6,673 nt of DNA, from contig JAHEZB010000117.1 of assembly GCA_023251285.1 (NCBI GenBank), forward strand, positions 1-6,673, read 5' to 3'. The DNA is from Chitinophagaceae bacterium (GTDB lineage Bacteria > Bacteroidota > Bacteroidia > Chitinophagales > Chitinophagaceae). Of the stretch, positions 1-6,400 are shown piece after piece; the stretch's first letter is position 1; each line of letters begins with the position of its first letter. Made by a program: the position numbers and the translations under genes. The notes under the pieces are model-generated. The model worked only from the letters and a program-made list of their open reading frames with translations, did no database searches and was not told the DNA's origin.

Positions 1-834
1 GTCGCTGATATTGGAGGATATTACGTTCGTAATTCGCAGGGCAATATGATACCGCTAAACTCCCTGATTACGACCAAATTAATTGAAAGTCCTACCTCAA
101 TAGCGCATTATAATATATATCGTTCTATCGAAATAAACGGAACGCCCAAAGATGGATATAGCAGTGGCCAGGCAATAGATGCATTAAAAGAAGCGGCGGC
201 AAAATATTTGCCACCTGGTTATGGATATGAATTTTCAGGAATGAGCAGTGAGGAAATAAAAGCGGGAAACAAAACAGCAATGATTTTCGCCATCTCCCTG
301 GTTTTTGTATTTCTTTTCCTGGCGGCCTTGTATGAAAGTTGGTCGGTACCGTTTTCAGTTTTGCTGGCAGTGCCAATCGGAGCGCTGGGTTCCATCATTG
401 CCCTCACTTGTTTGCCAAAGCTTACTGATAATATTTATGCACAAATTGGTTTGATAACCCTAATAGGCCTCGCGGCAAAAAATGCAATCCTGATCGTGGA
501 ATTTGCTAAAGAAAGAGTAGATAGTGGAATGGAATTGATGAAAGCAACATTGCATGCGGTGAAATTACGTTTGCGACCTATATTGATGACTTCTTTTGCA
601 TTTATCCTCGGTGTTTTGCCTTTGGCTTTCGCAACAGGGGCTGCGGCAGAATCACGTAAAACTATTGGCTGGACAGTATTTGGAGGAATGTTGGCTGCCA
701 CTTCCCTTGCAATTTTTGTCGTACCGGTTTTATATGTAGTAATAACAAAAGCGGCATATGGGAAGAAGAAACTGGCAGAATTAAAAGCAGGTTATAAACC
801 CGAAGAGCATCAGAATTATGAAGAGGAAGATTAG
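1..834 (+). CDS. RND multidrug efflux transporter, inner-membrane pump subunit (AcrB/HAE1 type), C-terminal part
   Basis: This is the last 277 residues of a proton-driven RND pump, a family normally about 1,030-1,060 residues long; the frame is open to base 1, so the start is outside the window. The first ATG at 46 is internal, because the codons before it (YYVRNSQGN) continue the family's porter-domain sequence (AcrB has a matching YVR..dGqMVP stretch). After the rest of the porter domain (residues ~1-90) come five membrane segments at about 92-111, 118-138, 145-169, 192-215 and 224-249, corresponding to TM8-TM12 of AcrB. Hallmarks are LAALYESWSVPFSV, GLAAKNAILIVEFAKE and LRLRPILMTSFAFILGVLPL. 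Lys160, Arg190 and Thr197 match the AcrB proton-relay residues K940, R971 and T978, so this half looks functional. It ends in an acidic tail (EEED). A membrane-fusion partner and outer-membrane channel would be expected nearby but are not in the window. The substrate cannot be told from this part. Confidence 0.95.
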   Translation, partial: VADIGGYYVRNSQGNMIPLNSLITTKLIESPTSIAHYNIYRSIEINGTPKDGYSSGQAIDALKEAAAKYLPPGYGYEFSGMSSEEIKAGNKTAMIFAISLVFVFLFLAALYESWSVPFSVLLAVPIGALGSIIALTCLPKLTDNIYAQIGLITLIGLAAKNAILIVEFAKERVDSGMELMKATLHAVKLRLRPILMTSFAFILGVLPLAFATGAAAESRKTIGWTVFGGMLAATSLAIFVVPVLYVVITKAAYGKKKLAELKAGYKPEEHQNYEEED

Positions 835-910
835 GAAAATGGAGAGCAATAAATAGTTAGGATTTGAAAATGTCATTATTTCTTCGTTTGCCGCAAAGCC
901 AATAGGGAAG

Positions 911-1369
911 TTATTGTTTTTTCTTCTTGCTTAATTGTTCGATATCATTTTTATCCCTAAATCTTCCGGATGCTTTTTTTGCAGTCATTAAATCTTCAAA
1001 ATCAATAATGCGGATGTTTATATTTTCGTGTTGGTAAATTTTACTTTTATCAAATGCAAAATCAAATTTCAAGCCTTTCACCGCACTCATTATTTCGATT
1101 CTATTCGGCTCCCGGCCTAATCCCCATACATCCAATTCGCTCCCAAAAAATTCTTCTTTCGGGATAACGGGAGCACCAAAACTTACAAGTGCTTTCTTTA
1201 GTTTTTGGTAATTTCTTTTCGATTTATCAACCCATATATCCATATCAGCGGTACTTCTTATATAACCGTGGAGAATAACCGCATATCCACCCACCAGTAG
1301 ATATTTTACTTCATTTTTATTAAGACATTCAATAAAATCGCGGAAATCCTGATTAAAAAGACTAACCAT
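911..1369 (-). CDS. Minimal nucleotidyltransferase-fold protein (AbiEii/MNT-like)
   Basis: This 152-residue protein has the core of the DNA polymerase beta-type nucleotidyltransferase fold. A short helix and strand lead to LLVGGYAVILHG (Gly27-Gly28), then RSTADMDIWV with the paired metal-binding acids Asp42 and Asp44. The third acidic position appears to be Glu92 in RIEIMSAVKGL, where relatives usually show Asp (R-[IV]-D-[IL]-[LM]). The C-terminal block DLMTAKKASGRFRDKNDIEQL is the K-x2-SGR-x2-D-x2-D-I pattern shared with AbiEii/AbiGii-like and related nucleotidyltransferases. The protein ends in a basic tail, KKKKQ. Members transfer NMP groups to RNA, protein or small molecules; some are toxins of type IV or MNT-HEPN systems, and many are uncharacterised. 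It is the last gene of the cluster and overlaps the preceding 68-residue gene by 8 bp, so the two are probably translationally coupled. An AAGGA ribosome-binding site lies at the right distance. The fold assignment is firm; substrate and toxin role are not known. Confidence 0.85.
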   Translation of the reverse strand: MVSLFNQDFRDFIECLNKNEVKYLLVGGYAVILHGYIRSTADMDIWVDKSKRNYQKLKKALVSFGAPVIPKEEFFGSELDVWGLGREPNRIEIMSAVKGLKFDFAFDKSKIYQHENINIRIIDFEDLMTAKKASGRFRDKNDIEQLSKKKKQ

Positions 1370-1568
1370 TATGTTTCCTTTTATCAGTGAAACGCTTATC
1401 TATTTTTGAGGATGGAGTAACATTAAATATTTGATTTATAATGAAGCAAGCTGCATTTAAACGCTCGTTCATACTTTTATCTTGCCAGTATGTCACATGA
1501 TCATCTGCTTCATCAAAAGACATCGCTTTCAGTATATTTCTTTCTAATTGATAGCTTCGTTCTTCCAT
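1362..1568 (-). CDS. Small charged protein of unknown function, partner of the nucleotidyltransferase
   Basis: This 68-residue protein has no signal peptide or membrane segment, so it is probably cytoplasmic. Its first half is acidic and helical in character (SFDEADDHVTYWQDKS, residues 17-32). Next comes a hydrophobic helix-like stretch (ERLNAACFIINQIF, 35-48), then a basic tail (KIDKRFTDKRKH, 55-66). From memory, short proteins with the same pattern (EADxH...YW..K...ERLxAACxLIxQ...D+...RKH) occur directly before nucleotidyltransferase genes in many Bacteroidota; that recollection was not checked. The start is ATG at 1568, 17 bp after the DUF3467 stop, with no clear Shine-Dalgarno site; Met16 is a less likely alternative. 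The stop at 1362-1364 lies within the start region of the nucleotidyltransferase gene. The tight coupling suggests the two products work together, for example as partner, adaptor or antitoxin, but this is inference. No established function is recognised. Confidence 0.8.
   Translation of the reverse strand: MEERSYQLERNILKAMSFDEADDHVTYWQDKSMNERLNAACFIINQIFNVTPSSKIDKRFTDKRKHNG
1376..1380 (-). promoter_or_regulatory. Ribosome binding site of the nucleotidyltransferase gene
   Basis: The minus strand reads AAGGA followed by six bases (aacata) and the ATG at 1369-1367. It lies inside the 3' end of the upstream 68-residue gene. It supports the ATG at 1369 as the start despite the 8-bp overlap. Canonical Shine-Dalgarno sites are scarce in the other genes here, so this one stands out. 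Confidence 0.6.
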
Positions 1569-1585
1569 GATTTTAAAGTTGAAAT

Positions 1586-1900
1586 CTAGGCCTGCGCAGT
1601 TGGTCCGCCAAAGTTCAAAGGCAATTCAACTGCTTCAATATCCTGAATTGGGCCATTAACCGCTTCAAATTTTTTCACATTCTCAATCATTGCTTTCATA
1701 AACCGTTTAGCGTGTGTAGGCGTAAGAATGATGCGGCTTTTTACTTTGCTTTTTGGTGTTCCCGGCATGACGTTTACAAAATCCACCACAAACTCGGCAT
1801 GGCTGTGCGTGATAATGGCAAGATTAGCATAATTACCTTCAGATACTTCTTCTGAAATTTCTATATTAAGTTGATTCGGCGTTTGTGGTTGATCGGGCAT
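1586..1900 (-). CDS. DUF3467 family protein
   Basis: A small cytoplasmic protein of 104 residues that matches the DUF3467 family over nearly its full length. Recognisable blocks are QLNIEISEEVSEG, YANLAIITHSHAEFVVDFV, the MPG.PK.KV.SRIILTP motif, a helix A(K)RFMKAMIENVKKFEAVNGPI, and the C-terminal NFGGPTAQA. The molecular function is not established. I place the start at ATG 1900-1898 (MPDQPQTP...). The frame stays open five codons further to a TTG at 1915-1913, but no family-like sequence lies there, and that TTG coincides with a possible promoter -7 element. The gene leads the three-gene minus-strand cluster, 17 bp ahead of the 68-residue gene. It follows the terminator of the SusCD operon, so it needs its own promoter in 1901-1974. 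From memory, DUF3467 genes in Bacteroidota often sit next to rpoB/rpoC; no RNA polymerase gene is visible here. Confidence 0.9.
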   Translation of the reverse strand: MPDQPQTPNQLNIEISEEVSEGNYANLAIITHSHAEFVVDFVNVMPGTPKSKVKSRIILTPTHAKRFMKAMIENVKKFEAVNGPIQDIEAVELPLNFGGPTAQA

Positions 1901-1912
1901 GTTTTTTATTTT

Positions 1913-1920
1913 CAAAATTA
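1913..1920 (-). promoter_or_regulatory. Possible Bacteroidota-type promoter -7 element for the DUF3467 cluster
   Basis: The minus strand reads TAATTTTG, a full match to the Bacteroidota -7 consensus TAnnTTTG, 12 bases before the ATG at 1900. It lies between the SusCD terminator and the first gene of the cluster, where a promoter is required. No good TTTG-type -33 element is found about 19-21 bases upstream, and the implied 5' leader would be only about 5-10 bases. The region is AT-rich, so a chance match is possible. Confidence 0.35.
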
Positions 1921-1974
1921 AGGATAAATGGGGAGCAAGGAACGATAAAAGTCAATTAGAATGATGATGAAATG

Positions 1975-2008
1975 AAAAAAAGGCTATCCATTTGACAGGA
2001 TAGCCTTT
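1975..2008 (-). terminator. Rho-independent terminator of the SusC/SusD operon
   Basis: A perfect 11-bp inverted repeat (1979-1989 with 1998-2008; minus strand AAAGGCTATCC / GGATAGCCTTT) encloses an 8-base loop. On the minus strand it runs straight into seven Ts (1981-1975). It starts 22 bases after the susD-like stop codon and has the classic form of an intrinsic terminator for leftward transcription. On the plus strand only three Ts follow the stem, so it is not expected to work well in that direction. It separates the nutrient-uptake operon from the DUF3467 cluster. Confidence 0.9.
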
Positions 2009-2011
2009 GTA

Positions 2012-2037
2012 CTAAATAAAAGATCCAAATTATTTAG
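2012..2037. repeat. Short inverted repeat spanning the susD-like stop codon
   Basis: CTAAATAA (2012-2019) and TTATTTAG (2030-2037) are perfect 8-base inverted arms with a 10-base spacer; the right arm contains the stop codon at 2032-2030. The arms are almost entirely A/T, so the hairpin would be weak and the match may be chance. If it forms, it would sit just upstream of the main terminator hairpin and might help protect the 3' end of the transcript. Confidence 0.35.
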
Positions 2038-3463
2038 CCCACCATATTTTGTCCTTAAATATATTAACACCAGGCACATTAGAAGGATTTGCGGTTACTT
2101 CACTGCTTGGGTAAGGAAACCTTTGTGGAAAACCAAAGCTTGCAACATCATTATTAGGATTATGCATTGTAGGAATGCCGGTTCTCCTATAATCGTTGTA
2201 TACTTCGATTGATTCCTGCTCATACATCGCAATGTATTTTTGGGTCATAATTTCCTGAAGATTAGCAGACAGCGAAGTGCCTACGTTTGGCAGAACTTCT
2301 GAAGTAAAATAAGTGTCTGCCGCCGCAACTGTCAATCCGTGAAAAACAAAGTTAGCTTCAATCGCCGCCTTGAAGGCAGGTACAAAATCACTGCCTTTTC
2401 TGGCCAAAGCTTCTGTTTGTAAGAATAACAATTCATGATAGCTCATCAAGGGAGTTGCTACTGTTGCAGAATTATCTGATGCAGTAATCGCTGAATAAGA
2501 ATAAAGCCCATTTCCTGCACGGGTTCTGTCTGCATCTCCATTAGGAGCAGCGGAAATTTTGCCGGCGCTGTTAACAGGTTCAAAGTATGCAGTGATCCTT
2601 GGATCATTTCTGGCAGTCATTAAATCGTAGAGTGTTTTGCCGACAACCAAATCTCCTCTTTCATTATAAGTAAAATCAAACCATGGGTTTGAACCAATTT
2701 GTGTTGCTTCGTATTTATCAAAAATAAATGCATCAGAAGCGCCGCTAAATCCTTTCGGAACGCATGCGAGTACTGAATCAACAGCAGTTGGAACCACTCT
2801 TTGCAAATGCATGAAATACCTGGCTTTTAAACTCCAGGCAGCTTTTACCCATTTACCGGTATTGCCGCCATAAATGAAGTCCTGGGCTGCTAACGATGCT
2901 CCATTTGCACCTGACAAATTCGATATTGCATTATTCAAAAGGTCGAAGATGGATTTATAAATATCTTGCTGTGAATCGAACTTCGGATGTACATTCTCAT
3001 TTCCCATCAGTGCTTCAGACCAGGGAATATCGCCCCACATGTCTGTTGCAACTGCTAAGTTATACGCTGTCAATACCTGTGCCATCCCTAGTAAAGCAGG
3101 ATTGGGTTCAGGGCCGGCAGCAGCGGTTTTATCCCGGATGTCTTTTAAGACCATCAGGTTGTCGTAAATAGCATTCCAGCTATTATCAACAAGAGACGCA
3201 GCAGTAAGGCTGCTTCTGCGATCAGCATCGTAAAATTGCTCATCAGCACCGGCACTTTGTTCTACAAAAAGTGAAGCATACCAGGCAAGATCAGTTCCGG
3301 TTGTTCCAAATGAAGTTTGAATTATGGCCGTTGGCAATTCAGTGGCCGCCGGAACATTGGTAGGATCATTGAGATCCTTATTTATTTTATCCATCACCTT
3401 TTTTGAACAGGCGGATAAGGATAAAATAAAAGTGATTATCGTAATATATTTTAAGTATTTCAT
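2030..3463 (-). CDS. SusD/RagB-like outer-membrane nutrient-binding lipoprotein (SusD_2 type)
   Basis: This complete 477-residue lipoprotein is the surface lid and ligand-binding partner of the SusC-like transporter encoded just upstream. A signal peptide (residues 1-18, hydrophobic ITIITFILSLSA) ends in a lipobox LSAC, giving lipidated Cys19. Family landmarks follow in order: DLNDPTNVP (30-38), VATDMWGDIPWSEAL (about 138-152), DIYKSIFDLLNNAI (167-180), the DFIYGGNTGKWVKAAWSLKAR block (about 195-215), YNDYRRTGIPTM and RFPYPSSEVTANPSNV near the C-terminus. These patterns fit the SusD-like_2 branch rather than classical starch-binding SusD. The length is normal for the branch. The residues after Cys19 are SKKVMDKI, basic rather than the acidic surface-export signature described for some Bacteroidota. 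The start ATG at 3463 is 26 bp after the susC-like stop, with no evident Shine-Dalgarno site, typical of this phylum. The ligand is unknown; saccharides, peptides or other oligomers are all possible. Confidence 0.95.
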   Translation of the reverse strand: MKYLKYITIITFILSLSACSKKVMDKINKDLNDPTNVPAATELPTAIIQTSFGTTGTDLAWYASLFVEQSAGADEQFYDADRRSSLTAASLVDNSWNAIYDNLMVLKDIRDKTAAAGPEPNPALLGMAQVLTAYNLAVATDMWGDIPWSEALMGNENVHPKFDSQQDIYKSIFDLLNNAISNLSGANGASLAAQDFIYGGNTGKWVKAAWSLKARYFMHLQRVVPTAVDSVLACVPKGFSGASDAFIFDKYEATQIGSNPWFDFTYNERGDLVVGKTLYDLMTARNDPRITAYFEPVNSAGKISAAPNGDADRTRAGNGLYSYSAITASDNSATVATPLMSYHELLFLQTEALARKGSDFVPAFKAAIEANFVFHGLTVAAADTYFTSEVLPNVGTSLSANLQEIMTQKYIAMYEQESIEVYNDYRRTGIPTMHNPNNDVASFGFPQRFPYPSSEVTANPSNVPGVNIFKDKIWWAK

Positions 3464-3489
3464 ATTAATTTGTTTGTTTTTGGGGAAGT

Positions 3490-6400
3490 TTAAAATGTTA
3501 GATTAAGACCTATGCCCATACTTCTTGTTTGAGGAAGAGACATATAATCAAATCCGCCCTGCATATTTCCATTTCCCTGTGAAGATTCCGGATCCGCATT
3601 TGGAAGCGCTGTCCATAACAATATATTTCGTGCTGATACTGAAATTGAAGCAGAACGAATAAAGTGAGTTCGGTCACTGATAGATTTAGGCAAATCAAAA
3701 GTCAAAGAAACATCCCTTAATTTAACAAAAGAAGTGCTATAAATGTTTGCTTCCGAAATGTTTGCATAGACACTGCCGTATAAGGTTTGGAAATTGTTTG
3801 CACCGGTTATCACAATATCATTAGGCGTACCTCCTTTGCCATCAGTAACGGTAGATGCTTTTACGCCCTGAATAACTGTTTTAGCCGTACCCCTGTCAGC
3901 AGTTACAGCAGATGTACCATACAGATTCATTAACCTGTTGATGCCAGAATACATTTGTCCGCCATTTTTCCAGTCAATTAAAAAGCTTAAATGAAGGGAT
4001 TTATAAGTGAAATCGTTATTTACTCCCAGAATAAATTTGGGTGTAACTGAACCGATCACACCATCTGTTCCTGCCAAAGGCATTCCGTAGGTGGCGCTGT
4101 TTGGATCGTCGTCGATAACAATTTGTCCTTTGTCATTTTTTTCGAAACTTGTTCCATAAATAGAAGGATAGGTATAACCAATAGCAGCTCTAACCTGTGG
4201 ATCCACAAAACCACCGAGATAAATATTATCTACTCCGGGAGCAAGACTTATTACTTTATTTATAACTTTAGTAAAGTTGGCGGTCAAATTCCATTCAAAA
4301 TTTCTCGACTTTACAGGAATGAGTGTTAATGTTACTTCATGTACACTGCTTTTCATGTCACCTGCATTTTTAACAATCTGGGCAAAACCGGTAGATCCGG
4401 CCAAAGGAATCGAAAAGATCTGATCCACTGTTTCCTGGCTTGTATAAGCGTAATCAAGATGAATTCTGTTATCGAAAAATCCGAGTTCCGCACCTACTTC
4501 CCATGATTTTGTATTTTGTGGTTTTAGGTGTGGGTCGTATAAAGTACTATTTGGCCTAAATCCAACTACCCCGTTGAAAGGAAATTCGATATCTCCGTTA
4601 AGAAATCCACTTCCTGAAGATCCCTGGTAATAGATTCGATCCATATAAGTACCGGGAGCTCCAACTTCTGCATATGACGCACGCAGTTTTCCAAAAAAAC
4701 CTTTTCCTTTTAATGCATTCATCTGGCTGAATACCCATGATAAAGAAGCAGATGGGTAGAAGAATGAGCGATTATCAGGAGGCATAGTTGAAACAATGTC
4801 ATTTCTTCCGGTGATATTTAAATAAACCATACTTTGCCAATCAATGCCTGCCTGGCCGTAAAAACCTACAGTTCTGTTTTTGAATACACCTTCTGAAGAG
4901 GTTTGTGTGCTTGCATTGCTGATATTATCAAAGCCGGGAATAATAAATTTTGAACCGGTACCGGTTATATTCCTGGTGTAACCATCATTAATTTCATTTC
5001 CGACCAATGCATTTACATGCCAATCAGTACTTATATTCTTGTTGTAAGTAATATTAAACAATGAATTGAAAGTGCGGTTAACCAATGCTCCATTTACGAT
5101 TTGTCCTGTATTGTACGGTCCTGATCCGTATTCGTACAATTGTGTTCTGTCTGTTGTATATTCATCCAATCCAACCTGGTAACGGATATTCAAATCTTTC
5201 ATAGGGTTGTAGGAAAAATAAGTGTTTCCGAAAACACGACGGGTAACTTCATTGAAATTATTATATTGTGTACCCCAATATGGATTATCGAAGGTACCGC
5301 CGCGATATTGAATTTGTTTATAAGGGTTTCCTGCAACGTGAGTAGGTGTTCCTTTTAAATCATAGCTGACCGGCGCTCCATATACTTCGAAAAGATAACT
5401 GTTATTACCTGAAGGCATTTTATCAATATCAGTAGAAGTAAAATTCACATTTGCACCAACCTTAATTTTAGTACTTACATTGAATTCTCCTGAAAATTTC
5501 GCATTATACCGGTTCATACCTGATTTAGGAATAATGCCGGATTGATTGGTAGCGCCTAATCCAACGTAATAATTTCCAAAATCACCTGCCTGCGAAATAT
5601 TTACGTTATTGCTCGAGGTTAAGCCTGTTTGAAAAAACTCTTTTGGATTATTATAAACACCAGGTAAAACCCAGGCGTTCTTTTTAATATTCCAATACCG
5701 GCCTTTTGTTTGATCAGTAGGCGTATTATTATTAAACGCATTTGCCACATTGCCACCGTAAGTTGCATTATCAGGTAAAGAACTGATCAGCGGCCCCCAC
5801 GATGTTGATGCGGTCGGATTAAATTTACCAGCACTTCCCTGCGCATATTGCGTTTGCAAATCGGGAAGTCTTGAATCCTGGTCAAATTGAAAATTAGTAG
5901 AAAATCCTACTACAGCTCTTCCTTTTTTAAGCCCTTTGCCACTTTTTGTAGTGATCATGATCACGCCGTTTGATGCACGCATTCCATACAATGCCGATGC
6001 AGCTTGTCCCTTTAATACGTTAATAGAAGCGATATCATTTGGGTCAATATCAATAGAGCGGCCTGCATAGTCAGTTCCGGTTACGCCATTTCCACCAACG
6101 TTAAAGTCGGGATTACTGTTAATCGGCATTCCATCTATTACATACAATGGAGCATTATTACCATCAAAAAACCTTGCGCCCCTGATGAAAATCTGTGTAG
6201 ATGCACCCGGCATTCCACTGGATGGCCGTACTTCCACGCCGGCAAGTTTTCCTTCAAGCGCTGAAGACAAATTGGGGTTCGCTCCTTTTGTCAGCTGATC
6301 GGCGCTTAAACTTTGCACAGAATAACCAAGCGCCTTTTTTTCGCGGGATACGCCTAAAGCAGTCACTACTACTTCATTTAACCTGGTCGCAGTACCGGTT

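Noticed and set aside
46..48. ATG at 46 as the start of a short 262-residue membrane protein
   Set aside because: The frame is open to base 1 and the upstream codons match RND pump sequence, so this is the end of a larger gene, not a separate small one.
125..701. Several minus-strand open frames of 62-88 codons inside the RND pump gene
   Set aside because: They lie antisense to strongly conserved pump sequence, resemble no family I recognise, and overlap each other; they are by-products of the real reading frame.
838..905. Tiny plus-strand ATG-started frames after the pump gene (5 and 11 codons)
   Set aside because: They are too short, lack a ribosome-binding context and show no recognisable content.
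2896..3171. A 91-codon plus-strand frame antisense to the SusD-like gene
   Set aside because: The opposite strand encodes clear SusD landmarks throughout this span; the plus-strand product has no recognisable domain.
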